Shown in pieces: positions 16,472 to 25,231 of a stretch of DNA of 41,227 bases. Location: assembly GCF_013389365.1 (NCBI RefSeq), contig NZ_JACADJ010000031.1, positions 1 through 41,227 on the forward strand. The letters are read 5' to 3'. This stretch comes from Desulfobacter latus. Lineage in GTDB: Bacteria > Desulfobacterota > Desulfobacteria > Desulfobacterales > Desulfobacteraceae. How positions within the stretch are numbered: position 1 is the stretch's first letter; each line of letters starts with the position of its first letter. Under the pieces are notes generated by a model. That model was not told where the DNA came from. It searched no databases and saw only the letters and a program-made list of their open reading frames with translations. The translations under genes and the position numbers were made by a program.

Positions 16472-17635
16472 ATGAGTACCTGTCAGGTAAATAAGACCTA
16501 TGAAGAGATAAACGCCAAAATTGCGGCTGGAGAAGCTGTGGTGGTAACGGCGGAAGAAATTATTGATATTGCAGATAAAGAAGGCATTGTGGAAGCGGCC
16601 CGGAAAGTGGATGTGGTGACGACGGGAACGTTTGCGCCCATGTGTTCTTCCGGGGCATTTATAAACATCGGCCAGTCCAGGCCTGTGATTCGTACGACCA
16701 AAACCTGGTTCAACAATGTACCGGCCTATTCGGCCATTGCCGCGGTGGACTGTTATCTGGGGGCCACGGCGGTTTGTGAAGATGATCCTTTGAATAAATA
16801 TCACCCGGGTGAGTTCAATTACGGGGGCGGGCATGTTATCCAGGATCTTGTGGCCGGTAAACAGGTTCATTTGAAGGCTGAAAGTTACGGCACGGACTGT
16901 TATCCCAATCTTGCAATTGAAAAAACCGTCACCTTAAAGGATCTGCCCAATGCCATACTGTGCAGTCCGAGAAACGCATATCAGAATTATAACTGCGCCA
17001 TCAACCGGTCGGACAAAACAAAGTACACGTACATGGGCACCCTGAAATCCCATGTGAGCAATGCCAATTATTCCACTTCCGGTTGCTTGAGTCCCTTGTT
17101 CAACGATCCCTATTTGAAAACCATCGGGCTGGGCACACGGATTTTTCTGGGCGGGGCCCAGGGATATGTGACCTGGACCGGGACCCAGCATAAAAAAGAT
17201 GTGGACCGGGGTCTTAACGGCGTGCCCCTGAGCCCGGCCGGGACCTTGTCGGTTATCGGAGACCTGAAGCAGATGTCTCCTGAATGGCTGGTGGGGCAAA
17301 GTATCCGAGGCTATGGCGCGTCCCTGGCTGTGGGGCTTGGCATTCCCATTCCCATTTTAAATGAAGAGATCCTCAAATATACGTCCGTGTCTGACGAAGA
17401 AATTTTTACCCAGATCGTTGATTACGGCCATGATTACCCCCAGGGCATCTCCAAATCCTACGGCCGGGTCAGTTACGCCGAGCTTAAAAGCGGGACCATC
17501 ACCATCAAAGGTGAAAAAATTCCCACCGTGCCTTTGTCCAGCATGGTTAAGGCAAGAACGATTGCCCGGATTCTGAAAACTGAAATCCAGAAATCCAGAT
17601 TTTATATCGGAGTTCCCCAGCATCTGTTTTGTTGA
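16472..17635 (+). CDS. Homocysteine biosynthesis protein (HcyBio / DUF39 family)
   Basis: A 387-residue protein of the DUF39 family. In methanogens and sulfate reducers this family is linked to forming homocysteine from aspartate semialdehyde and sulfide, in place of the usual homoserine route. Seen: T-G-T-F-A-P-M-C-S-S-G-A-F with C58, Y-G-T-D-C-Y-P with C143 (candidate catalytic cysteines), and glycine-rich F-L-G-G-A-Q-G-Y. The methanogen system has a partner with a NIL/ferredoxin domain; none is next to this gene, and this version ends without such a domain. It starts 38 bases after the M23 stop. Confidence 0.85.
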   Translation: MSTCQVNKTYEEINAKIAAGEAVVVTAEEIIDIADKEGIVEAARKVDVVTTGTFAPMCSSGAFINIGQSRPVIRTTKTWFNNVPAYSAIAAVDCYLGATAVCEDDPLNKYHPGEFNYGGGHVIQDLVAGKQVHLKAESYGTDCYPNLAIEKTVTLKDLPNAILCSPRNAYQNYNCAINRSDKTKYTYMGTLKSHVSNANYSTSGCLSPLFNDPYLKTIGLGTRIFLGGAQGYVTWTGTQHKKDVDRGLNGVPLSPAGTLSVIGDLKQMSPEWLVGQSIRGYGASLAVGLGIPIPILNEEILKYTSVSDEEIFTQIVDYGHDYPQGISKSYGRVSYAELKSGTITIKGEKIPTVPLSSMVKARTIARILKTEIQKSRFYIGVPQHLFC

Positions 17636-17655
17636 CAAGAGAGTTTAAAAAAATA

Positions 17656-18276
17656 ATGAGTAAAAAAAAGAAAAGCACCTGGCGGGAGAATACTGAAGCG
17701 ATTCTCGTTGCCATTATTATTGCTCTGTTTATCCGTACCTTTATTGTCCAGGCCTTTAAGATACCTTCGGGTTCCATGCTTGAGACGCTTCAGATCGGAG
17801 ATCAGATCCTTGTTAATAAATTTATTTACGGGGTAAAAATTCCTTTTACCAACGGGAAAACCCTGATCCCGGTGAAAGATCCCCAGCGCAATGACATTGT
17901 GGTGTTCAAATATCCGGAAGATCCATCCAAGGATTACATCAAGCGGGTTGTTGCCGTTGGCGGCGATACCCTGGAAATTGTCAATAAAAAACTGTATGTC
18001 AATGACAAGCTTGTCACGGATCAGCCCTGGGCCCAGTATAAAGATGATCGGATTTTACCGGGCCGGATCACCACCCGGGATAATTTAAGAAAGATCACCG
18101 TGCCGGCCGACAAGCTTTTTGTCATGGGAGACAACCGGGACAACAGTCATGACTCACGGTTCTGGGGGTTTGTGGATTTACATGAAGTGCTGGGCGAAGC
18201 CATTATCATTTATTGGTCCTGGAACAAGGCGGAGTTCAGCGTCCGTTTGAGCCGGATCGGCACGTTGCTGTTTTAA
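17656..18276 (+). CDS. lepB: Signal peptidase I
   Basis: About 206 residues from the ATG at 17656 (M-S-K-K-K-K). A TTG at 17629 is in frame but overlaps the upstream gene. One N-terminal membrane helix (A-I-L-V-A-I-I-I-A-L-F-I-R-T-F-I-V) is followed by the catalytic serine in I-P-S-G-S-M and the general-base lysine in Y-I-K-R-V-V-A-V-G-G-D. The C-terminal G-D-N-R-D-N-S-H-D-S-R box E is intact. The active site faces the periplasm and removes signal peptides. pyrB begins 12 bases later. Confidence 0.95.
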   Translation: MSKKKKSTWRENTEAILVAIIIALFIRTFIVQAFKIPSGSMLETLQIGDQILVNKFIYGVKIPFTNGKTLIPVKDPQRNDIVVFKYPEDPSKDYIKRVVAVGGDTLEIVNKKLYVNDKLVTDQPWAQYKDDRILPGRITTRDNLRKITVPADKLFVMGDNRDNSHDSRFWGFVDLHEVLGEAIIIYWSWNKAEFSVRLSRIGTLLF

Positions 18277-18288
18277 GGAATATTACAT

Positions 18289-19227
18289 ATGCGGTTTACG
18301 AAAAAAGATATTCTGGATATTGATTCCCTGACCCGTGAGGAAATTACTTATATCCTGGACACGGCCCGGGGGATGAAGGAGATCTCCCAGCGGGCCATTA
18401 AAAAAGTACCGACCCTTCGGGGTAAAACCATTGTGCTTTTTTTCCAGGAGCCGTCAACCCGGACCAAGTTGTCCTTTGAGCTGGCTGGCAAGCGGCTTTC
18501 CGCAGACACGGTGGCCATCTCCAAATCGTCTTCCAGTATTGTCAAGGGAGAAACCTTAAGAGATACGGTCAGGACCCTGGAGTCCATGAAGCCGGATATT
18601 ATCGTGATGCGGCATTCATCTTCGGGCGCAGCATACCAGGTGGCCAAATGGGTAAAATGTGCGGTGATCAACGCCGGAGACGGCACCCATGCCCATCCCT
18701 CCCAGGCCCTTCTGGATATGATGACCATCCAGGAAGAAAAAGGCGGATTTGAGGGGTTAAAGGTTTCTCTGGTGGGCGATATTTCCCATTCCAGGGTGGC
18801 CCGGTCTAATATTATCGGTTTGTCCAGAATGGGGGCAAGGGTGACTGTGTGTGCGCCCGGGACCATGATTCCCATGGGCATTGAACAGATGGGCTGCACC
18901 GTGGCCGAGGATATGGATACATGTGTGACAGATGCGGATGTGGTCATGATGCTGCGGATTCAAAAGGAGCGCCAGGGCAGCCTGCTGTTTCCAAGTGAAC
19001 GCGAGTATGCAGCCCTTTACGGGCTGAACCCGGCGCGCCTGGCCCTGGCGGCAAAAGATGCCCTGGTCATGCACCCGGGACCGTTGAACCGCGGCGTTGA
19101 AATTTCAACCCGGGTGGCGGATGGCGAACACGCCGTTATTCTGGACCAGGTAACCAATGGGGTGGCCCTTCGCATGGCCCTTTTTTATCTGGTGTCGGGA
19201 GGTACTAAGCATGCAGATTCAAATTAA
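18289..19227 (+). CDS. pyrB: Aspartate carbamoyltransferase catalytic chain
   Basis: A 312-residue enzyme making carbamoyl aspartate, the first committed step of pyrimidine synthesis. The carbamoyl phosphate site S-T-R-T-K is at residues 56-60, and H-P-S-Q-A-L-L-D and H-P-G-P-L-N-R-G are present. No pyrI regulatory gene is adjacent; instead the gene overlaps pyrC by 17 bases, the arrangement where PyrB and PyrC may work as a complex. Confidence 0.97.
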   Translation: MRFTKKDILDIDSLTREEITYILDTARGMKEISQRAIKKVPTLRGKTIVLFFQEPSTRTKLSFELAGKRLSADTVAISKSSSSIVKGETLRDTVRTLESMKPDIIVMRHSSSGAAYQVAKWVKCAVINAGDGTHAHPSQALLDMMTIQEEKGGFEGLKVSLVGDISHSRVARSNIIGLSRMGARVTVCAPGTMIPMGIEQMGCTVAEDMDTCVTDADVVMMLRIQKERQGSLLFPSEREYAALYGLNPARLALAAKDALVMHPGPLNRGVEISTRVADGEHAVILDQVTNGVALRMALFYLVSGGTKHADSN

Positions 19228-20509
19228 AGGTGTCCGGGTGATTGATCCCGGCAATATTGAAGGCATAAGGGATATCCGTATAAAAGACGGCCTGTTTGAG
19301 GCGGTATCTGAACCGGGACAGTTGCCGGACGTTGCCGAAGCGTCACAAGATGTCAACGTAATTGACGGCCAGGGCCTGATTGGCGTGCCCGGACTCATAG
19401 ACGTGCATGTTCATTTGCGGGAGCCCGGCCAGGAATACAAAGAGACCATCGAGACCGGTTTAAAGGCGGCAGCGGCCGGCGGGATCACCGCGGTCTGTTG
19501 CATGCCCAATACCAATCCCGTGAATGACAATGCCCAGGTGACCGCCTTTATCCTTTCCCAGGCGAAAAAGGTACATGCAGCCAGGGTATATCCGGTGGGC
19601 GCCATTTCGGCAAATCTTGAAGGACAAAAACTTAATGACATTGCGGATATGAAAAAAGCCGGGATTTGGGCTGTGACCGATGACGGCATGCCGGTTACCG
19701 ATTCCCAGCTCATGAGACGGACCCTGGAATACTGTAAATCCCTGGATATCCCTGTGCTTGTTCATGCCGAAGACAAGCGGCTTGCCGATGGCGGCGCCAT
19801 GAATGAAGGGCTGCCGGCCACGGTGATGGGAATCAAAGGAATTCCCAATGCCGCGGAATCCGTCATGGTCATGCGCGATATTGCCTTGGCCGAACTGACG
19901 GGTGCCCGGGTGCATTTCTGCCACATGAGCACGGCCCAGTCCATTGAGGCCATCCGGGCGGCCAAGGCAAAAGGGGTGCGCGTCACCTGTGAAACCGCCC
20001 CCCATTATTTCACCCTTACGGATGCGGATATCCCTGCCTATGACACCAATTTCAAGATGAATCCGCCCTTGCGCAGTGACAAGGACCGGGCCGCCATTAT
20101 CGAGGGATTGGCTGACGGCACCATTGACATGATTGCCACGGATCATGCCCCCCATGCCGAGGATGAAAAACAGGTGGAATTCGACCAGGCCGCATTCGGC
20201 ATTGTGGGACTTGAAACCTCGCTGGGCCTGAGCCTGGACCTTGTAACCCGGGGCCATTTGACCCTGATCCAGCTGGTGGAAAAAATGGCCAAGGCCCCGG
20301 CGGATCTCATGGGGATCAACAATGACATTGTGCCGGGCAACCGGGCGGATCTCACCCTGATTGATATGGATACCGACTGGATCGTGAACCCTGATGCGTT
20401 TGTGAGCAAAGGACGCAACACACCTTTTACCGGGCGCAGCCTTAAAGGTGCGGCTGCTTTCACCATTGTTGACGGCCGGATTGTTTACACTCGATCATCA
20501 AGTTTTTAG
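19211..20509 (+). CDS. pyrC: Dihydroorotase, type I
   Basis: A 432-residue metallo-amidohydrolase closing carbamoyl aspartate to dihydroorotate. Metal ligands: H-V-H-L-R in D-V-H-V-H-L-R-E-P-G, V-H-A-E-D, F-C-H-M-S-T, and the aspartate in A-T-D-H-A-P-H. The start is the ATG at 19211, which has GGGAGG upstream; the longer frame to 19157 lies inside pyrB. All ligands are present, so it should be active and not the inactive PyrB-associated PyrC variant. Confidence 0.97.
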   Translation: MQIQIKGVRVIDPGNIEGIRDIRIKDGLFEAVSEPGQLPDVAEASQDVNVIDGQGLIGVPGLIDVHVHLREPGQEYKETIETGLKAAAAGGITAVCCMPNTNPVNDNAQVTAFILSQAKKVHAARVYPVGAISANLEGQKLNDIADMKKAGIWAVTDDGMPVTDSQLMRRTLEYCKSLDIPVLVHAEDKRLADGGAMNEGLPATVMGIKGIPNAAESVMVMRDIALAELTGARVHFCHMSTAQSIEAIRAAKAKGVRVTCETAPHYFTLTDADIPAYDTNFKMNPPLRSDKDRAAIIEGLADGTIDMIATDHAPHAEDEKQVEFDQAAFGIVGLETSLGLSLDLVTRGHLTLIQLVEKMAKAPADLMGINNDIVPGNRADLTLIDMDTDWIVNPDAFVSKGRNTPFTGRSLKGAAAFTIVDGRIVYTRSSSF

Positions 20510-20549
20510 GGAATTTTTTCAAATTCAAGACAGTTAAAAGTAGGGTCTT

Positions 20550-21656
20550 ATGCTGCAAAAATTATATATCAATAATTTTAGATGCTTAGAAAATTTTGAG
20601 CTAAAAATCAACACCGCATCTACGTTGCTGATAGGAAAAAATGGGACAGGAAAATCAACGGTTGCATCAGCCTTTCAAATTTTTCAAAATATCGGCCGTG
20701 GGATTAATAGATTAGGGAATCTAATTAAAAAAAAAGATTTCTCTCATGGACGAATTGACTTGCCTATGCGGCTTGAAATTGAAGTATTTTTAAGTCAAGA
20801 TCTATATTCTTATATATTAGCTATAGAGTTACCCGAGAATTTTAGAGAGCCTCGCATTTTGGAAGAAGAGCTTAAGGTTAATGATAGATCAATTTTTTCA
20901 AGAAATATAGCTCAAGTAAACCTTTTGGATAATACAACTAATCATCAATCAAACTTTATGGTCGATTGGCATCTTGTCGCCTTACCCGTTATCCAGAAAC
21001 AATCAGAACAAGATCCTTTATATATTTTCGAGAATTGGCTTGCACATATGATTATCCTTGCACCGATTCCATCTATAATGGCAGGAGAATCAGAAAATCA
21101 GACATTGATGCCTGAAAGAGATACAAAAAATTTTGGAGAGTGGTTCACAGGTATCCTTTCAATGTACCCTGCCGCATATATGTTAATAGATACATATCTA
21201 AAAAAAAGGATGCCGGATCTTCTTGATTTTCAAAATGAACAAACCGGGAAAAATCACAAATCAATGAATGTTAGATTCAAAGAAAAATCTGCAAAGATGA
21301 CAATTCCTTTTAATGACTTATCTGACGGTGAAAAATGTTTTTTCCTGAGCGCAGTTGTTTTAGCTGCCAATGAATCCTATGGGCCTCTTTTTTGTTTTTG
21401 GGATGAACCTGACAACTATCTTTCTCTTTCGGAAGTTGGCCATTTTTTAATTGCTCTCAGAAAATCATTTGAAAAAGGAGGACAACTTTTCGCTACCTCT
21501 CATAATTCAGAAGCTATTCAAAAATTTTCAGAAAAAAATACCTTATTATTTTATAGAAAAAGTCATTTTGAACCTACTCGTGTCAAACTTGTTGATGAAT
21601 TAAGTGTCAAAGATGATCTTTTAACCGCACTCATTTGTGATGATCTGGAACCATGA
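20550..21656 (+). CDS. AAA/ABC-type ATPase of the OLD/SMC-like class, putative defence protein
   Basis: A 368-residue ATPase. Walker A G-K-N-G-T-G-K-S at residues 29-36, ABC signature L-S-D-G-E-K at 257-262, Walker B F-C-F-W-D-E-P-D-N-Y-L at 281-291, and H-loop S-H at 317-318. The insert between Walker A and signature is about 220 residues with no coiled-coil zinc hook seen. This is the RecF/OLD/AbiL-type AAA ATPase fold common in defence systems, where it pairs with a nuclease or TOPRIM effector. It overlaps the next gene by 4 nt (ATGA at 21653-21656). The two genes are AT-richer than pyrC and the regulator on either side, which suggests transfer. I do not recognise a named system. Confidence 0.8.
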   Translation: MLQKLYINNFRCLENFELKINTASTLLIGKNGTGKSTVASAFQIFQNIGRGINRLGNLIKKKDFSHGRIDLPMRLEIEVFLSQDLYSYILAIELPENFREPRILEEELKVNDRSIFSRNIAQVNLLDNTTNHQSNFMVDWHLVALPVIQKQSEQDPLYIFENWLAHMIILAPIPSIMAGESENQTLMPERDTKNFGEWFTGILSMYPAAYMLIDTYLKKRMPDLLDFQNEQTGKNHKSMNVRFKEKSAKMTIPFNDLSDGEKCFFLSAVVLAANESYGPLFCFWDEPDNYLSLSEVGHFLIALRKSFEKGGQLFATSHNSEAIQKFSEKNTLLFYRKSHFEPTRVKLVDELSVKDDLLTALICDDLEP

Positions 21657-22153
21657 GTTGTAATAAATACGAAGATCATATTTTAATTTTTCCAGAGGAC
21701 GAGGCAAATAGTAAAATAGCGCTGGGCTTTGTTTTATGCTCTTATGTCAGGGAGGATAAAGTTCAGATATTGCCGTACACCAAAGGGTGGAAAAAAGTAA
21801 TCGAAAAATTTAAAAGTTACCACATTCCTCAATTAAAAAAATATATATCAAGAAGATTATTATTATTAATTGATTTCGATAATGATCTGAATCGCTTATC
21901 AAAAGTAAAATCTGAGGTGCCAGAGGATCTTATGGATAGAGTGTTTATTCTCGGGACCAAAACAGAACCGGAAAAATTAAAACAGGCTATAAACCCAATA
22001 AGGTCGTTTGAAAATATTGGCAAAAAATTGGCTGATGAGTGTGTAGATTTGGAAAATGGTGGGCTATGGGAGCATGAATTAATCATTATTAATAAACATG
22101 AAAGAAAGCGATTGATTGAAGAGGTTAGACCTTTTCTTTTTGACGTCATTTGA
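21653..22153 (+). CDS. Small TOPRIM-like protein paired with the ATPase, putative effector
   Basis: A 166-residue protein with no secure family name. It has a hydrophobic strand followed by acidic residues (I-L-I-F-P-E-D-E-A-N-S-K, E15/E17) and later a strand with D-x-D (L-L-L-L-I-D-F-D-N-D, D74/D76), then a third strand R-V-F-I-L-G. Glutamate after strand 1 and D-x-D after a later strand is the TOPRIM layout, as in OLD nucleases, RloB and AbiLii. The fold call is inference. Coupled translation with the ATPase suggests one complex, a split version of an OLD-type ATPase-TOPRIM protein. Confidence 0.5.
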   Translation: MSCNKYEDHILIFPEDEANSKIALGFVLCSYVREDKVQILPYTKGWKKVIEKFKSYHIPQLKKYISRRLLLLIDFDNDLNRLSKVKSEVPEDLMDRVFILGTKTEPEKLKQAINPIRSFENIGKKLADECVDLENGGLWEHELIIINKHERKRLIEEVRPFLFDVI

Positions 22154-22211
22154 ATGTGTTTAAATCATGTGGGCTTGGTCATAACATCGGCCACAGTGAA
22201 GGAAGAAATAT

Positions 22212-23612
22212 ATGGCAGACGCACATCGCATTCTAGTAGTAGATGATGAACTGAGCATGCGCCAGTTTCTGGAGATGCTTCTGTCCAAAAAAGGGTATAA
22301 AGTTAGTCTTGCCAAAAACGGCAAAAAGGCTATCGGCACCATTAAGCAGAAAAAATACGATCTGGTGCTTACCGATATCCGCTTAGGCGATATTACGGGC
22401 CTGGATGTGTTGCGGGCCGTGAAAAAAGAACACCCGGATACCGTGGTCATCATGATTTCCGCGTATGCCACAACGGAAATTGCCGTGGAGGCAATGAACG
22501 AGGGGGCTTACGATTTTGTGCCCAAGCCCTTTGACAACAATGAGCTTTGCGCCACCATTGCCAAGGCCCTGGAACTGTTGACCCTGGACCAGGAAAAGGC
22601 TTTCCGGTCAACAGAACTTAAAAATCATCTGCATTTCAACCGCATCATCGGTGACAGCCCGGGCATGCAGGCGATTTACCAGCGGATACGCCAGATCGGT
22701 CCCACCAAAACCAATGTGCTTATCAGCGGGGAAAGCGGCACCGGTAAGGAGCTGATTGCCCGGGCCATCCACGATAATTCCGAGCGCAAGGACAGGCCTT
22801 TTGTGGTGGTTAACTGCGGGGGAATCCCGGATACGCTCATGGAAAGCGAATTTTTCGGTCATGTCAAAGGCGCGTTTACAGGGGCTGTGGCAGACAAGCA
22901 GGGATTGTTTGAGGCGGCCAACACCGGCACGATTTTTCTGGATGAAATCGGTGAGTTGTCCATGTTGCTGCAGGTAAAGCTCTTGCGGGCCGTCCAGGAA
23001 ACCCGGTTCACGCCTGTGGGCGGCACCCGGGAAATTGATGTGGATGTCCGGATTATATCCGCTACGAATAAAAAGCTGGATGAGGAGGTTATTGACGGCA
23101 ATTTCAGGGAAGATCTGTTTTTCCGCCTTAACGTCATTCCCATCAAGGTGCCGCCGCTGCGGGACAGAAGGGGGGATGTTGAACTGCTTGCGGCCCATTT
23201 TGTGGAAAAGTATTCAAAACGGATTGGCAAGGATATTGCCAAATTGTCTTCCTATGCCATTGATTTTTTAAACAAATACTCCTTTCCCGGTAATGTCCGG
23301 GAGCTTGAAAACCTGATCGAGCGGTCTGTCGCCCTTTCCGCAACCAATATCATCCTGCCCGAAAGCCTGACCATCTCTTCACACAAGCGGCGGCGCTGGA
23401 TCGAGGGTATTAAAGACAACCGCTATGATCTGGAAGATGTGGTCTCCGGTGTGGACCTGGACAAAATCATGTCTGAGATTGAAGGCGCATACCTCAAAAG
23501 AGCCATGGAAGTTGCCCAGAGCAACAAAAGTAAGGCAGCTGAACTTTTAAATTTAAGCTTAAGGTCTTTCAGGTATCGTTTGAACAAAACCATGCCGGAC
23601 AAAAGAAGCTAG
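22212..23612 (+). CDS. Sigma-54-dependent response regulator, NtrC/PilR type
   Basis: A 466-residue regulator with three domains. Receiver (1-120): acidic pair D11-D12, phosphoacceptor D55 in L-T-D-I-R-L, K105 in V-P-K-P-F. AAA+ domain: Walker A G-E-S-G-T-G-K-E at 173-180 and G-A-F-T-G-A at 220-225, the loop that contacts sigma-54. C-terminal Fis-type HTH (S-N-K-S-K-A-A-E-L-L-N-L-S-L-R-S-F-R-Y-R-L-N-K). The R-S-F-R-Y-R-L end resembles PilR, but no pilS or pilin gene is here. GAAGGAAG precedes the ATG. The cognate kinase must be elsewhere, or was separated by the AT-rich insert just upstream. Confidence 0.93.
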   Translation: MADAHRILVVDDELSMRQFLEMLLSKKGYKVSLAKNGKKAIGTIKQKKYDLVLTDIRLGDITGLDVLRAVKKEHPDTVVIMISAYATTEIAVEAMNEGAYDFVPKPFDNNELCATIAKALELLTLDQEKAFRSTELKNHLHFNRIIGDSPGMQAIYQRIRQIGPTKTNVLISGESGTGKELIARAIHDNSERKDRPFVVVNCGGIPDTLMESEFFGHVKGAFTGAVADKQGLFEAANTGTIFLDEIGELSMLLQVKLLRAVQETRFTPVGGTREIDVDVRIISATNKKLDEEVIDGNFREDLFFRLNVIPIKVPPLRDRRGDVELLAAHFVEKYSKRIGKDIAKLSSYAIDFLNKYSFPGNVRELENLIERSVALSATNIILPESLTISSHKRRRWIEGIKDNRYDLEDVVSGVDLDKIMSEIEGAYLKRAMEVAQSNKSKAAELLNLSLRSFRYRLNKTMPDKRS

Positions 23613-23856
23613 AGCCTCGAATCGCCCGGTGCTGGATGTGCCGGTTTTCCGGATTTCCAGATTGAAATCCCTGGCAGTCTGTCTGATGAAGGCGCCGATT
23701 TTGTCCGACAGTTCATTTTTTGTTTTGACCAATCCTTTGGAAAAATCGACTATCAAGTATCAAGTTTTAAAGATGAACCGGTTTGCCTGAACGCAGTTCA
23801 TCCAGAAAAGGTTTGAAGTCAAAATACATGCCTTTTAAAGCTATTTCATAAAATGC
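23613..23856. other. Gap between the response regulator and the IscB element
   Basis: No convincing gene. A 65-codon minus-strand frame overlaps the end of the regulator and has no recognisable motif. Close to the IscB right end, a 20-codon minus-strand frame (M-Y-F-D-F-K-P-F-L-D-E-L-R, about 23770-23832) might be the tail of a gene split by the element, but this is weak. Confidence 0.3.
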
Positions 23857-23898
23857 GGCAAGGAAACCCCTGAGTCTTTAGCTCAGGGGAGGAATGCC
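23857..23898 (-). repeat. Right-end hairpin of the IscB element
   Basis: An 8-bp perfect stem (CCCCTGAG/CTCAGGGG) with a TCTTTAG loop, bounded by GGCAAGGAAA and AGGAATGCC. It lies 40 bases beyond the iscB stop. The flanking bases GGCA and TGCC also pair. Confidence 0.75.
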
Positions 23899-23938
23899 GC
23901 CCTCCTTATAATTAAGATATTAGCCCAGGCACCCGACC

Positions 23939-25231
23939 TTAGCACGTCGTATTGTAGGAATAACCGTCAGATGCATGAAGCAGCCTGCAATATTTCCAGC
24001 TAATGCCCTGTACTGTTTTGTCCACTGTTTTAATGTTAAACGAACCGCTTTTTCTGACAGCGACACGCCCGGTGTACGTTCCAACCTTTTTGCCGGAAGT
24101 AACAACCGCCTTGACGATGTCGCCCGTCTGAAAGCCTTTGACTTTTTTCTCAGTTGACTTTGCTGTTGTCCGGGGGAATCCGAACTTGTTTACCCTGCAC
24201 ATCTGTCTTGAGCCATGACCGTCTGCCTTTACAATCAACACGGCCTTATCGATCTGAAACATCTTTTCCGGTGTGCTTTTCCCAACACAGGCGGCATCGA
24301 GCCAATGCGTTTTGTGAAGTCCCCTGGTCGTCCGGTTGAATTTTGTCAGACCGCCGGAGCCTGTTTCAACCGGCAGTCCGGTTTTTTTCAAGGTACGGAA
24401 CAAGTCCCATCGGGTCGTGTTGACGGCGCCCGCATCCTTGAGCGGCACTTTGGACTGCTTTTGAATTCGCTTCAACAGTCCCGGTTTCCTTGAAAGGAAC
24501 TGTTCTAGGGGCTTGTTCCCCTTCTTCCTGTTGCACGCCGTACAGGCCAGTGTCAGATTGCTGACTCTGTTGGAACCGCCTTTCGATTTCGGCACGATAT
24601 GTTCAATCTCCAATGGGATATCTGTTTTTCCGCAGTAGGCACACGTTCTGTCCCATTTTTCCAGAAGGTATTCCCGTACCTCATACCCCATGAGTTCCCC
24701 CTGCTGATACGCGACACCGGATATTTCGGGATTCTGTATTTTCTGCATGTCAAACCGAACCAACTCCATTGAAATTGCCTGAATATTGCAAAACCGGCAC
24801 AAGCGGTTGACCCAGGTTTCGATATTGTGAACCCGGCTTTTTAATGAAGGCGGCAGCCATCCTTCCGCCCTGGTCCGGTTATCAAAGCGTGGTTTTCGGT
24901 ATCGCGTTTTCCGGTTTCTCCGGGATCTTCTGATGGCTCGTCTTGATTCCAGATTATTTTTGATCTGTTGGCCTCGATGTCTCAGTTCCATGGCAAAAAT
25001 AATCTCTCCGGAATCGTCGTTAATCACGGCAATTCCGGTCTCTCTACTGCCCGGATCAATCTTGATCCGCAATGGGTTTGATGCCACGTCCAAGACTTTC
25101 TCTTTCAAAATGATCGTGAAGGGGAACTGTCTGAAAACCGCGGCTTTCCCTTCTGTTAAAAGCAATCTTGCCTTTGCCGGATGTACCGGATTCTGCGGCT
25201 TTCTATTTGTATCCAGAACAAATACGCTCAA
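23939..25231 (-). CDS. iscB: IscB, omega-RNA-guided nuclease (OMEGA system)
   Basis: A 430-residue IscB, the ancestor-type relative of Cas9. Domains in order: N-terminal PLMP-type domain (1-50); RuvC-I I-D-P-G-S-R-E-T-G with D59; arginine-rich bridge helix (97-115); RuvC-II I-S-M-E-L with E156; HNH domain with zinc cysteines C197/C200 and C230/C233, catalytic E210-H211 and the following N; RuvC-III H-W-L-D-A with H309 and D312; and a C-terminal 100-residue domain (interaction with the target-adjacent motif). All catalytic residues are present, so it should cut both strands. The start is TTG at 25231, with GAGGA upstream. The guide RNA gene lies directly upstream (25232-25483). Confidence 0.95.
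   Translation of the reverse strand: MSVFVLDTNRKPQNPVHPAKARLLLTEGKAAVFRQFPFTIILKEKVLDVASNPLRIKIDPGSRETGIAVINDDSGEIIFAMELRHRGQQIKNNLESRRAIRRSRRNRKTRYRKPRFDNRTRAEGWLPPSLKSRVHNIETWVNRLCRFCNIQAISMELVRFDMQKIQNPEISGVAYQQGELMGYEVREYLLEKWDRTCAYCGKTDIPLEIEHIVPKSKGGSNRVSNLTLACTACNRKKGNKPLEQFLSRKPGLLKRIQKQSKVPLKDAGAVNTTRWDLFRTLKKTGLPVETGSGGLTKFNRTTRGLHKTHWLDAACVGKSTPEKMFQIDKAVLIVKADGHGSRQMCRVNKFGFPRTTAKSTEKKVKGFQTGDIVKAVVTSGKKVGTYTGRVAVRKSGSFNIKTVDKTVQGISWKYCRLLHASDGYSYNTTC

Noticed and set aside
16445-16870. Minus-strand 141-codon frame opposite the homocysteine biosynthesis gene
   Set aside because: A shadow of a well-supported gene, with low-complexity His/Arg-rich translation and no motif.
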